Assembly (NCBI GenBank): GCA_017934175.1
Contig: JAGBKB010000026.1
Span: forward strand, 1-49,364
From: Lachnospiraceae bacterium
GTDB taxonomy: Bacteria > Bacillota > Clostridia > Lachnospirales > Lachnospiraceae
Reading direction: 5' to 3'
DNA: 49,364 nt
Part shown: piece by piece, positions 9,157 to 17,417 of the stretch
How the letters are laid out: every line of letters starts with the position of its first letter
Numbering within the stretch: position 1 is the first letter of the stretch
Notes under the pieces: model-generated
Databases searched by the model: none
Seen by the model: only the letters and a program-made list of their open reading frames with translations
Told to the model about the DNA's origin: nothing
Position numbers and translations under genes: made by a program

Positions 9157-10239
9157 TTAAGATATAGGTGCAAGATATTTTAGATTGTAGTTACTATCTT
9201 GCACTTTTAAATTTACCATTTCGCCCATAAGAAGTGGGTAATTAGTTGAGCCATGTCCAGCAGGGAAATTAAAAGCAATAGGAATATCTAATTCATTAGT
9301 AAATTCTCGTTTAATCATATCAACAATAGAAGCATATTTGCCACCTCGTGATTTACCGAGATAATCGCCGAGGTCGGCTGGCAAATCAACCCATTCTCCA
9401 AATATTATTCCTTTTGCATTTTTAAGAATATTTTGATGTTTAAGTATAGTAAGATAACGATGAATGTGTTCCAAATCTTCACCAACATCTTCAAGAAATA
9501 AGATGTAAGGTTTGTTAATTTTTGTAGAATCAAATTTTGTGCCTATAACAGATGTAAAAGTAGATAAGTTACCGCCAATTAACACACCAGTTGCCTCACC
9601 TGTCTTGCCATTATTTTCATTACAATTATATATTGGTATTTGACCTTTAAATATTTTTGCAGTTGCTTCAGCACATTCTTTTGGCAAGTCTATAAATGTT
9701 GAACTCATAGATGAATGTATAGATAAAACATTTGCCATTGTCCAAGCAGAATGATAAACTGTTATATCGCTATATCCTATAATCATCTTATTTGAATTCT
9801 TAATTAACTCTATAGGAATTTCTTCCATAATTTCAGATGCACCATAGCCACCACGAACTGAAAATATTGCTTTTATAGATGGGTCATTAAGTGCCCACAA
9901 CAAATCTTCAATAATTTCTGCTTTAGTTCTTACTTCTCCATAGGCAAACTTTCCTTCCACTGGTTCGTAACCAAGATTTTTAAGCCCTTCAATGGTTTTA
10001 TCAACTTGTTCACGACTTGGAGTGGCAGATGGTGATATGACAGCAATTTTATCACCTTGCTCTAAAAATAGATTTTTATTTTTACCAACATAGTCTTCAT
10101 ATTCAACACTTATATCTGTTTCTGTTCCCTCTGAAATGGTTTCTATCTCCACTTCTTTCTTTTCACAAGATACAAATAAAAAAGTCGATATTAAAAGTAA
10201 ACTGAAAAATGCAATTTTTTTAAAATTTTTAATTCCCAT
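9157..10239 (-). CDS. LD-carboxypeptidase-like (S66/MccF) lipoprotein
   Basis: About 360 aa. Serine peptidase family S66, whose members remove D-Ala from muropeptides or cleave microcin C-like peptides. Signatures: GDKIAVISPS at the start of the domain, FSVRGGYGASEIM, the nucleophile region IGYSDITVYHSAW (Ser in GYSD), the Glu in FLEDVGEDLEHIHRYL, and a late His in FPAGHGSTNYPLLMGE, together consistent with the Ser-Glu-His triad. The N terminus has basic residues, a hydrophobic stretch and a lipobox-like FVSC, so it is probably a lipoprotein. The start at 10239 is chosen over 10260 because AAAGGAAA lies 8 nt upstream of it. It converges with the gene ending at 9132. Confidence 0.85.
   Translation of the reverse strand: MGIKNFKKIAFFSLLLISTFLFVSCEKKEVEIETISEGTETDISVEYEDYVGKNKNLFLEQGDKIAVISPSATPSREQVDKTIEGLKNLGYEPVEGKFAYGEVRTKAEIIEDLLWALNDPSIKAIFSVRGGYGASEIMEEIPIELIKNSNKMIIGYSDITVYHSAWTMANVLSIHSSMSSTFIDLPKECAEATAKIFKGQIPIYNCNENNGKTGEATGVLIGGNLSTFTSVIGTKFDSTKINKPYILFLEDVGEDLEHIHRYLTILKHQNILKNAKGIIFGEWVDLPADLGDYLGKSRGGKYASIVDMIKREFTNELDIPIAFNFPAGHGSTNYPLLMGEMVNLKVQDSNYNLKYLAPIS
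9168..9208 (+). terminator. Possible terminator, overlapping the convergent gene end
   Basis: A perfect 10-bp inverted repeat GTGCAAGATA / TATCTTGCAC with a 17-nt loop, followed by TTTT. It lies inside the last codons of the convergent minus-strand gene, so it could stop transcription from the gene ending at 9132. Confidence 0.45.
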
Positions 10240-10325
10240 ATTAATTATTTCCTTTGCCATATCTTTTAATTATGATAGAAGATAACATTCGCAAATCTTT
10301 AATATTTTACAATAAAAGATAATTG

Positions 10326-11564
10326 TTAGATATAAGAAATAGGTATGTTCATAACATTATCAGTTATATGGATTGGCTTGTCATAAAAACTTATAATAGC
10401 ACCTTCACCAATTTTTACATTAGTAAATTTATTTAATACAGAAAAGTTTTTTATGTCGTCCTTACTTGGGTCGGCATGTTTTTTTATTTCAATAGGATAT
10501 AAGGTCATATTTTTCTCTATTATTAAATCTATTTCTTTCATATCTTTGTCACGATAAAAATATAATCTCGGTTCAGTGTTTAAAGCATTATAAAAACTTT
10601 TTAATATCTCGGATATAACATAATTTTCAAATATTGGTCCAGCCATAGGACCATTTTTTAAAGTAATACTATTTTCCCATCCTAATAAATGGCATAATAG
10701 CCCAGTGTCCATAAAATATACTTTAGGAGTTTTTACAAGTCTTTTTGATAAGTTATTTGAATATGGCTTAATTAGGTAAATGATATTTGAGGCTTCCAAT
10801 ATGGATAAGTAGTGTTCTACAGTGTGAACGCTTATTTTTAAATCACTTGCAATTCTTGAAATATTTAACAAATTAGAAACTTGAGCGGCGAGGAGTTGCA
10901 TGAAATTGTGAAAAACTATTAGGTTGCCTATTTGTGACAAGTCCCTAACATCTCTGTCTAAATATTCTGAAATATAATTTTGCCAAAAGACTTTTTGATT
11001 ATAATCTTTATTAGCAAAAAGTTCAGGAGAGCCACCGCGGAGTACTTCATTCCATATATCATCATATGATAAATATAATTTTTTATGTTTCTCAATATAA
11101 TCTTCTGTTGGATAAAACTCATCGTAAAAATTTAATTTATATTTTTCTCTCTGCGATAAGCCAAATAACTTAATTATGCCAAGGCGACCAGCAAGAGAGT
11201 CAGATACATTTTTCATTAGTAGAAACGACTGGCTACCAGACAAGTAACATTGTGCCTTTTTACTATTGCTATCTATTTGTAGTTTCAATGGTAAAAATAC
11301 TTCAGGCACTCTTTGAACTTCATCAAGTACAAGTGGGAGAGAATGATTTTTGAAAAATGTGTTAGGGGTATTGATAATTTCATTTCGCAAAGTTGGGTCA
11401 TCAAAATTTAGCAATTCTATATTTGGCTTATAATTAGTAAGGAAAGTGGTTTTTCCAGACTGTCTTGGACCAGTAATTAGAATTGCTTTATACATTTTTT
11501 CTAATGTCTTTATGGAGTTTTCTATATGCCTTTTTATATACATACTACATCGGCTAATTTGCAT
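10326..11564 (-). CDS. AAA-type ATPase with DUF4143-like C-terminal domain
   Basis: 412 aa. An N-terminal P-loop ATPase domain contains Walker A GPRQSGKTT (about residues 32-40), a Walker B-like LVLDEVQ (about 77-83) and an SGSQSFLL sensor-like block near 109. The C-terminal half matches the DUF4143 type, with a winged-helix-like region (SVHTVEHYLSILEASNIIYLI) and a nuclease-like ending (EIDLIIEKNMTLYPIEIKKHA). Such proteins are common in gut Firmicutes; their physiological role is poorly defined. An alternative start is the ATG at 11543; no ribosome site decides between them. Confidence 0.85.
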   Translation of the reverse strand: MQISRCSMYIKRHIENSIKTLEKMYKAILITGPRQSGKTTFLTNYKPNIELLNFDDPTLRNEIINTPNTFFKNHSLPLVLDEVQRVPEVFLPLKLQIDSNSKKAQCYLSGSQSFLLMKNVSDSLAGRLGIIKLFGLSQREKYKLNFYDEFYPTEDYIEKHKKLYLSYDDIWNEVLRGGSPELFANKDYNQKVFWQNYISEYLDRDVRDLSQIGNLIVFHNFMQLLAAQVSNLLNISRIASDLKISVHTVEHYLSILEASNIIYLIKPYSNNLSKRLVKTPKVYFMDTGLLCHLLGWENSITLKNGPMAGPIFENYVISEILKSFYNALNTEPRLYFYRDKDMKEIDLIIEKNMTLYPIEIKKHADPSKDDIKNFSVLNKFTNVKIGEGAIISFYDKPIHITDNVMNIPISYI

Positions 11565-11589
11565 TTATAATGCATAATTTACTATAACA

Positions 11590-11672
11590 AATTTTACCCC
11601 CTATGTCAACCCTTTATAATTCCTAAAATTTGCCATAGGACCCCTAACCGAAAGGGTCGTGAGTAATAAATT
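11590..11672 (+). promoter_or_regulatory. Conserved 5' leader of family gene, copy c
   Basis: Retains the last part of the leader seen at 3695 and 7725. GACCC(CTAACCGAAA)GGGTC forms a 5-bp stem with a 10-nt loop and is followed by GTGAGTAATAAATT and the ATG. It stands before the interrupted gene. Confidence 0.45.
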
Positions 11673-11802
11673 ATGAGAAAGAGCACAAGAATAGTAAAAA
11701 GAGTTTTGGCACTATTTTTAGTTGTGCTTATGAGTATAGAGAGTTTTTGCGCTGTAGTTGGTGACAATGATGGTTCAGCCTTTATTACAAAAGCAGAATT
11801 TG
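11673..11802 (+). pseudogene. 5' fragment of an interrupted secreted-family gene
   Basis: Encodes a signal peptide and the first part of the family head (VVGDNDGSAFITKAEF). At 11799-11802 the family sequence stops and the mobile element begins. The reading frame runs five more codons into the element (VALTW) and stops at 11817-11819, giving a 48-aa peptide. The rest of the gene resumes at 42638 on the far side of the element. The leader and start codon are intact, so the truncated peptide could still be made. Confidence 0.9.
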
Positions 11803-11803
11803 T

Positions 11804-11824
11804 TGCTCTTACTTGGTGACTACT
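11804..11824 (+). repeat. Left terminal inverted repeat (attL arm)
   Basis: TGCTCTTA, five nt, TGA, one nt, TACT. It matches the reverse complement of 42614-42634 at 15 conserved positions with the same spacing. It is a probable serine recombinase binding site. Confidence 0.75.
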
Positions 11825-11864
11825 AACAAAAGGTTATAAAGATAGGCTTTAAGGCAATAATAAC

Positions 11865-11894
11865 TTGATATAAATAGAATACTTACGGCATAAT
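11865..11894 (+). promoter_or_regulatory. Possible promoter at the left end of the element
   Basis: TTGATA (11865-11870), an 18-nt spacer and CATAAT (11889-11894). It would read toward the terminator at 11968 and the tyrosine recombinase gene. Confidence 0.4.
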
Positions 11895-11967
11895 GCTCTA
11901 CTATGGACAAAAGGCTTTATAAATTAAGAGCGAGTAGTTTTGACACTACAAATCTCTTATATTCATT

Positions 11968-11996
11968 GGAACATTCGTGATGAGTGTTCCTTTTTT
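11968..11996 (+). terminator. Terminator or attenuator upstream of the tyrosine recombinase
   Basis: Stem GGAACA / TGTTCC with an 11-nt loop and TTTTTT. It lies about 110 nt upstream of the recombinase start, and no gene precedes it inside the element. It either blocks read-through from the interrupted gene or attenuates the recombinase transcript. Confidence 0.7.
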
Positions 11997-12106
11997 ATGC
12001 CTTAAAATAGTTATAAGGAAGTTTGTTGGATTTTATTTTAATTGATTACATTTTATCAATTTTTATCAAGTTTAACAACTTTCAAAAATTTTAGGAGGAC
12101 AAATTT

Positions 12107-13015
12107 ATGTCAAAAGAAAAAGTGAAAGCACATGAAAAGGACTATGGGAATGCCATTGTTAATGAGTTCAAAACAAGTTTGTGGGAAAGGAGGAGAGCAG
12201 AGAGTACTATTGATAATTATTGCAGAGTAGCTGGATCATTCATCAAGTATGCTCATATCAATACAAAAGAAGGAATAACATTATTGACAAAATCAGTAGT
12301 TAGAAACTTTGTAGATTGTTTAATCAATGTTTCTTATGAAGATGGTAAAAAATATACAGTAGAGTCGGTCAATAATAAGATTGCAGGATTAAATCAGTTA
12401 CTTGCATTTTACGGATTGGAAGAAATGAAAGAAAAAGCATTATATTGTCATAGGAAGACATTTATTGAGGATGATGAGATATTAACTGATGAAGATGTTA
12501 GATTATTGTTAAGTGAAAGTAGAAAAGAAAATGAAGTTTTATACTATGCATTAGAATCAATGTCTCAGATGGGGCTTAGAGTGTCGGAGGTACAGTTTAT
12601 TACAGTTGAATCGTTAAATCGTGGATTTATAGTAGTTTTAAATAAAGGCGGTGCAAGAAAAGTTCCATTACCACCAGATTTAATAAAGGAATTAAGGGCA
12701 TACTGTGAAGAGAATGGAATAACAAGTGGACCAATAATATATGTTCGTAAAGGAATAGCAATAAGTAGGTCAACCATAGGAAAGTTAATGAAGAAACTTG
12801 CTGAGAAACTTAAAATTGATACTAAAAAGGCACATCCACATAGTTTAAGGCATAATTTTGCAATAAGATATCTAAAAATCTATGGACAATGTGCTTTAAG
12901 TAAGTTGGCAGATATATTAGGACATCGAAGTATAGAAACTACAAGAGTTTATTTAAGAGATACTCTTTCAAATGTTGCCAAAAGTTTGACTGCAAAGTCC
13001 CTTAAAATAAAATAG
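12107..13015 (+). CDS. Tyrosine recombinase (XerC/D-like)
   Basis: 302 aa, a full-length tyrosine recombinase that cuts and rejoins DNA at short inverted sites. Residues ~15-110 are the SAM-like N-terminal core-binding domain (STIDNYCRVAGSFIKYA). The catalytic domain has Arg158 (MGLRVSEV), His245 and Arg248 (HSLRHNF), His273 (LGHRS) and Tyr282 (TRVYLR), so the active site is complete. AGGAGG precedes the ATG. Since the serine recombinase at the right end explains integration, this enzyme may have another job. Directly after its stop codon begins a perfect 17-bp inverted repeat pair spanning 325 bp, which makes DNA inversion a strong candidate role. It could also be a second integrase or a dimer resolvase. 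Confidence 0.92.
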   Translation: MSKEKVKAHEKDYGNAIVNEFKTSLWERRRAESTIDNYCRVAGSFIKYAHINTKEGITLLTKSVVRNFVDCLINVSYEDGKKYTVESVNNKIAGLNQLLAFYGLEEMKEKALYCHRKTFIEDDEILTDEDVRLLLSESRKENEVLYYALESMSQMGLRVSEVQFITVESLNRGFIVVLNKGGARKVPLPPDLIKELRAYCEENGITSGPIIYVRKGIAISRSTIGKLMKKLAEKLKIDTKKAHPHSLRHNFAIRYLKIYGQCALSKLADILGHRSIETTRVYLRDTLSNVAKSLTAKSLKIK

Positions 13016-13018
13016 CAC

Positions 13019-13035
13019 CACAAGTTTCGTTGTGG
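13019..13035 (+). repeat. Left 17-bp inverted repeat of candidate invertible segment
   Basis: CACAAGTTTCGTTGTGG, a perfect reverse complement of 13327-13343. The site is itself a dyad: CCACAA, a 6-nt centre GTTTCG, then TTGTGG (13018-13035). That is the layout expected of a tyrosine recombinase core site. It begins four bases after the recombinase stop codon. The same dyad could act as a weak terminator hairpin. Confidence 0.7.
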
Positions 13036-13326
13036 CACCACCTTTTCCTAATTATCAATTTTACACTATAATTGTAAAAAATACAATATTAAATTTTAAT
13101 AAATTTTTAAGAATTGATAATTTGGATTACAAATTGAATAAGCATAGATAAGTGAAAGTGTGAAACAATGCACACCATTATTAAATTTACTCATAACAAA
13201 AAAAGAGATTATATAATCTCAATATTTCACTAAAAATTTTGTTGGATTTGATGCTGTTTCAGGTGAAAGTTTAAAATAAAGCAAATATTCAAATATAAAA
13301 GCTAGTTAAAATTCAAAATAAAATCC
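13036..13326. promoter_or_regulatory. Candidate invertible promoter segment
   Basis: 291 bp of AT-rich DNA without a gene, between a tyrosine recombinase and the transfer operon, bounded by the perfect inverted repeat. It holds a plus-strand promoter candidate (TTGATG 13248-13253, 18 nt, TAAAAT 13272-13277) and a minus-strand candidate near its left edge (TTGTAT 13086-13081, 17 nt, TAAAAT 13063-13058). In the middle is a perfect 16-bp palindrome at 13205-13220 with a run of A on its left, that is, a weak terminator on the minus strand. Inversion would swap which promoter faces the operon. Confidence 0.5.
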
Positions 13327-13350
13327 CCACAACGAAACTTGTGAGGTTTT
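13325..13350 (+). promoter_or_regulatory. Right inverted repeat with hairpin covering the ribosome site
   Basis: Contains the right copy of the 17-bp repeat (13327-13343). CC-CACAA / TTGTG-GG form a stem with one mismatch around the CGAAAC loop and TTTT after it. The GAGG that would serve as ribosome site for the ATG at 13357 is the last part of the stem, so translation of the first operon gene may depend on opening it. Confidence 0.55.
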
Positions 13351-13356
13351 GGGTGT

Positions 13357-14391
13357 ATGGTTTATTTGAGTTTTCTTAAAAAAATTAAATCATTTTTTCT
13401 TCTTCATATAATAATTGTGATTATTATTGTTAATGTTTCTTATGCAGGACACTTAATAACAGTAGAAGGAGTAACGGCATACCATACCGATGACGGAACA
13501 GTTGCAAAGAATGCATGGGTGTGGATAGATGACAATAGTGATGGGATAGAAGAACTGTATAGATTTAATGAGTTAGGGATGCTTGCTACAAACTATATTC
13601 ATTATGATGGGAGGACAACTAATGACAAAGGTCAGCTTTTAGAAAAAGGCGTCGTTGTTAGAAGAATGGCAGGCACTGGAAAAGTTATAACTAATGAAGA
13701 TATAGACTATGGACCAAAAACTAAAGAAACTGAAGAATATCTATATGGCAATGTATTAATTCCTAAGAGCATAAGTAAAAAGCAGAGGCAAAAAATTGAT
13801 GATACATGGCATTTAGGGTCAGAGACATTACCAAATGATGAAGCAATAGATAATGTTGTTATAGACAAGGTAACAGGTGTGTACAAGCCATTATCAGATA
13901 TCGTAGCCGAAAGTGGCATCATATATAGTAAAGGTGTACATGATGATGTTGTGATAGGAAAAGATGGGAAAATAGTGCCAGGGAAGAATGCAGTTAATTT
14001 TATATCATCATCAAATAAATTTGAAAAAGAAGTGAAAGAAACAATTATATTTAATGGTGACACATGGGAAAATTGCATGGAGATGAAAGGAAACAAATCC
14101 CAAGTTAAGTTTTTATTAAATAAGTATAACTATATGTATTTTGAGATAAGTAATGAGAACCATACAAATGAAACATATAGAAGATCACTTGAAGCAACGC
14201 TTTTGATATATGCTGATGATGTATTACTTGAAGAGATAGATGATTTTTATGATAATGAACCACAAGTAGTAGAACTTGACCTTGATGGAAAGAAAACAGT
14301 TTCATTAAAATTAACTATTAGAAATGGCAATTTATCAGAAAGAGTGTTTATAAATAATGCACGATTTAGAAAGATAAAAGATGAAGATTAA
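13357..14391 (+). CDS. Secreted cell-wall-binding-like protein, first gene of transfer operon
   Basis: 344 aa. Signal peptide residues 1-30 (hydrophobic HIIIVIIIVNVSYA). Residues 32-100 resemble the aromatic cell-wall/choline-binding repeats: AWVWIDDNSDGIEELYRFNELGMLATNYIHYDG, then TNDKGQLLEKG. A C-terminal ~110-residue beta-rich region (FNGDTWENCMEMKG to VFINNARFRKIKDED) resembles an NPCBM-type carbohydrate-binding domain; that match is by eye only. It probably binds the envelope, perhaps of the recipient. Its 3' end overlaps the next start by 11 nt, so the two are translationally coupled. Confidence 0.75.
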   Translation: MVYLSFLKKIKSFFLLHIIIVIIIVNVSYAGHLITVEGVTAYHTDDGTVAKNAWVWIDDNSDGIEELYRFNELGMLATNYIHYDGRTTNDKGQLLEKGVVVRRMAGTGKVITNEDIDYGPKTKETEEYLYGNVLIPKSISKKQRQKIDDTWHLGSETLPNDEAIDNVVIDKVTGVYKPLSDIVAESGIIYSKGVHDDVVIGKDGKIVPGKNAVNFISSSNKFEKEVKETIIFNGDTWENCMEMKGNKSQVKFLLNKYNYMYFEISNENHTNETYRRSLEATLLIYADDVLLEEIDDFYDNEPQVVELDLDGKKTVSLKLTIRNGNLSERVFINNARFRKIKDED

Positions 14392-15955
14392 AAACATATT
14401 ATTAATATCATTTATTATTGGGATATCAGTACTTATATTCTTAGTTGTGTTAAATACCAGAAAGAATAAAAACTACAATGTTTTGCCAATAAATGATGTT
14501 ATCAAAACACCTATTGATAACGTTCAAAATAAAAAGGCAAATTCAATAAAAGATAATGAAAATAATAATCATAATAATGTAATTGACAATGTAGATGGTA
14601 ACAGCAAAAAGAAAAGTGAGAATGTTGCAGGCAAGAATGTAATTAGCGAATCTGAAAGTGATGATAACATCTTAGTCAAAAATCCATATTATTATCAACC
14701 GAACTGGATTGCTGAAGAAGTTGTTGTATCAGAGGAAAAAGAAAAACTGTCATTTTTTGATAAGATTGATGGTAAAAAAGCAAAAGTGACAAAGAAAACT
14801 AAGATAGCATATAAGTGGCTTAAAAGTTTAAATGATGAAGATTCATACGTAAAGAATGCATTTGTGCTAGTACCTGTTTCTACAGGAAGTGATATAGCAT
14901 ATAAGTATTATTTTGATAATAATGGTTATCTTATTACAGATAATATATCTAAAGACTATTCTGTCCTTGATAATTTAGGTAGAGAAATTAATCAAGAATT
15001 AAAGCCAGTAGAATATTATATAGGAAATAAAAATTTTAGTGTTGAACACATAGAGAAGCCGAATGATAGTAAAGAAGATGTCTATTATGCAAGTAAAAAC
15101 AGAAGCATAAACTCTACACCGTCACAAGTAATAATAACTGATGGAGTTGTCTTTAGAAATAAACTTGAAAAAATATTTAATACTTTAATTGATAGAGACA
15201 TGATAAAGTATATAGTGGGTGGTAGTGGATATCAAAAGAACACGAAATGTACTATATATACAAAAACTAAATGGGAAGATGTATTAAAACTTAGAAGTAA
15301 TGGTAGTTATGTAGTAATTAATAATCATATAAATAATTTCAATAAGATTACAGGAAAAGTTGCCGTGGAATATACTATAAGTTCTGATAGAGAAACAAGA
15401 TGTCGAATTGTTGTTTATGATAAGAATGAGTATGACAAAGGAAATCTAGATGAGTGTTTATTTGAAACAACCGATTTTAATTATAGTGGTATAGTTCCAT
15501 TTTCGTTCACATTTGATAGGTCAATTAAAGATATAGTTATAGTATTATATGTGACAGGGACTTACAAAAATAGGTCAGTATATTTTAAAGACTTAAGATT
15601 TGGATTTAGTAAATCGGCATACATAGAGGAATTGGTAAGAAAAAGAGAAGACCAAGAAGAAATAGATTATCTTAAATCACTTGGTTTATATGTAGAAGAT
15701 GATAGTTATTTTGACATAATTGATGAAGACGGTGAGATTTTAGATGAGATAGATGAAGAAATAGAAGACATTGAAGAATTCTTTGATTCAAATAAGTATT
15801 ATGATGAGCTCATGGATAAGAAATCGGGACCAGCATTTGACGAAGAGTTAAAGAAATTAAGTGAAAGAAAAATCGGACCATATTATGACATTGTTGGAAC
15901 TAAAAGTGAAATAAAAGATAGGAAAAGAAAATCAAAAACCATATACATTGAATAA
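14381..15955 (+). CDS. Membrane-anchored extracellular protein with wall-binding-like domains
   Basis: 524 aa. One membrane segment near the N terminus (residues 5-25, ILLISFIIGISVLIFLVVL), then a low-complexity Asn/Lys/Asp linker (about 35-90). Residues ~135-210 resemble a wall-binding repeat (KWLKSLNDEDSY, YKYYFDNNGYLITDN). Residues ~250-400 resemble the C-terminal region of the preceding protein (KWEDVLKLRSNGSYV to VYFKDLRFGFSK). The C terminus is very acidic. It is likely displayed on the cell surface and works with the preceding protein. No catalytic motif was seen. Confidence 0.75.
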   Translation: MKIKNILLISFIIGISVLIFLVVLNTRKNKNYNVLPINDVIKTPIDNVQNKKANSIKDNENNNHNNVIDNVDGNSKKKSENVAGKNVISESESDDNILVKNPYYYQPNWIAEEVVVSEEKEKLSFFDKIDGKKAKVTKKTKIAYKWLKSLNDEDSYVKNAFVLVPVSTGSDIAYKYYFDNNGYLITDNISKDYSVLDNLGREINQELKPVEYYIGNKNFSVEHIEKPNDSKEDVYYASKNRSINSTPSQVIITDGVVFRNKLEKIFNTLIDRDMIKYIVGGSGYQKNTKCTIYTKTKWEDVLKLRSNGSYVVINNHINNFNKITGKVAVEYTISSDRETRCRIVVYDKNEYDKGNLDECLFETTDFNYSGIVPFSFTFDRSIKDIVIVLYVTGTYKNRSVYFKDLRFGFSKSAYIEELVRKREDQEEIDYLKSLGLYVEDDSYFDIIDEDGEILDEIDEEIEDIEEFFDSNKYYDELMDKKSGPAFDEELKKLSERKIGPYYDIVGTKSEIKDRKRKSKTIYIE

Positions 15956-15964
15956 GGGGGTCAT

Positions 15965-16315
15965 ATGAAGAATAAGATATTAAACATTAAGACAATGTTT
16001 TTCACATCGCTATTTTTATTGATGAACTATGTAATTACCTTTGCCACAGCACCAGATAAGAGTAAAGTCGAGTCAGTAGCAGTTGATGGTATTGAGATGT
16101 TCTTTGGAGCTCTTGGTGGGATAGCGGTAGTTCTTGGCGGAGTTGAGTTTGTGCAAGCATTTCTTGCATATCGTGAAAATGATGAAGAGGGTGGTAGTGG
16201 TGAAGCCAACTCAAAAGTAGGAGGAAAGATACTTGCTGGTGTATTTTGCCTTGTAGGAGCAGTTATAGTGTTTACAATAATGAACTGGACTAAGACATTG
16301 TTTAATCTTGATTAA
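15965..16315 (+). CDS. Small two-helix membrane protein, TrbC/VirB2-like
   Basis: 116 aa. A signal-like N terminus (FFTSLFLLMNYVITFATA) is followed by two hydrophobic segments (MFFGALGGIAVVLGGVEFVQAF and ILAGVFCLVGAVIVFTIMNW) separated by a short charged, Gly-rich loop. This size and layout fit the pilin-like TrbC/VirB2 class or the small membrane subunits of Gram-positive conjugation systems, and its position just before a VirB6-like gene agrees. Ribosome site AGGGGG is well placed. No unique sequence motif proves the family. Confidence 0.65.
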   Translation: MKNKILNIKTMFFTSLFLLMNYVITFATAPDKSKVESVAVDGIEMFFGALGGIAVVLGGVEFVQAFLAYRENDEEGGSGEANSKVGGKILAGVFCLVGAVIVFTIMNWTKTLFNLD

Positions 16316-17417
16316 TGAAGTCAAAAATGTAATTAAAAATCTTATAAGAAATAATAAGAGAGTTATTTCTATTGTTTTGATTGTGTTATTAAGTGTTCCA
16401 TTGTTTGCAAGTATTACATTTGCAGATGCGACAGATACTGTGACATTTGACTTAACAACAGAACTTAGTGAAGCACAAGTTGCGGAGCTTAGCAATTTTG
16501 ATACACTTTCAAAAATGATGGTTGATATATTTTCATTTGATAAACAAATGGGCGATAATTCACTAAACGACACAGGAAGTTTACTATATGAACTTATAGA
16601 ATCTGCACTTGTAAAATTTGATGATTTTACTAATAGCACCATGTATAGATATATTCAAGGGCTCGCCTTACTATTTTTGATGATTAACTTTATGATTAAA
16701 CTCTATGAAGATAATCAGTTTAATTTTGAAGATGAAATGATGACTAAAGAGATAATGAGAAGTTGTGTTTACTTTGTATTCGCACTTCTCATTATTATTT
16801 TGCTTAAATACTATGTAAAGTTTTTGCTGTCATTTTTTAGGTTCTTAGTTGATAAAATGATAACTTTAAGAACCAATAATGATTTAGGAACAGTAGAAGC
16901 ACTTACAAGCACAATAAAACCAAAGACAGTAGCATATTATATATTACAAGATTCAAAACTTGTTGGCAGTGGATCGCTTATACAAGAAGTATCCATAAGA
17001 AGTAAAGAAGCGTCACTTCGTTCTATGTATATGTTTCCATGGATATTAACATGGATTAGTAAGGTAGGCGAGTTAATTATAGTTTTCTTAAATAGCACAC
17101 TTCTTATAGTTTATGGGACATATTATAGTATATCAATATTTAATGTGTTAAATGATATAAAAACAAGTAATTTTTTAAAATATAGTAGGTTTATAACAGC
17201 AATAGCAGTTGAAGAAGTGGTAATAATAGGTGTGATATACATATCAGAAATAATGCTTAATCCATTTATGAATAGAATACTAAATAATATAGCGAGTGGC
17301 AAGTCTGATTTATCATTTGTAAGTATGGCAATAATAGTAACAGCAGTAAGTTTTACAAAGTTCATACTTTTAGTACTTACATTTCCGTTATCAAAGAGAT
17401 TATTAGGAGCAAAATAA
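16308..17417 (+). CDS. Multi-pass membrane protein, VirB6/TrbL-like
   Basis: 369 aa with a TTG start overlapping the preceding gene by 8 nt. An N-terminal signal-like helix (VISIVLIVLLSVPLFASITFA) is followed by an extracellular-type segment of about 70 residues. At least five hydrophobic segments then follow: YIQGLALLFLMINFMI, SCVYFVFALLIIILLKYYV, VGELIIVFLNSTLLIVYG, VVIIGVIYISEIML and IIVTAVSFTKFILLVLTFPL. In position and topology it matches the channel-forming VirB6/TrbL proteins of type IV secretion systems. Confidence 0.7.
   Translation: MINEVKNVIKNLIRNNKRVISIVLIVLLSVPLFASITFADATDTVTFDLTTELSEAQVAELSNFDTLSKMMVDIFSFDKQMGDNSLNDTGSLLYELIESALVKFDDFTNSTMYRYIQGLALLFLMINFMIKLYEDNQFNFEDEMMTKEIMRSCVYFVFALLIIILLKYYVKFLLSFFRFLVDKMITLRTNNDLGTVEALTSTIKPKTVAYYILQDSKLVGSGSLIQEVSIRSKEASLRSMYMFPWILTWISKVGELIIVFLNSTLLIVYGTYYSISIFNVLNDIKTSNFLKYSRFITAIAVEEVVIIGVIYISEIMLNPFMNRILNNIASGKSDLSFVSMAIIVTAVSFTKFILLVLTFPLSKRLLGAK

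Noticed and set aside
11799-11803. GA crossover dinucleotide as in Tn4451-type TnpX elements
   Set aside because: The right junction reads TTTGA but the left reads TTTGT, so GA is not present at both ends. The shared sequence is TTTG.
16027-16642. Minus-strand frames opposite the TrbC-like and VirB6-like genes
   Set aside because: They are shadows of a tightly coupled plus-strand operon.
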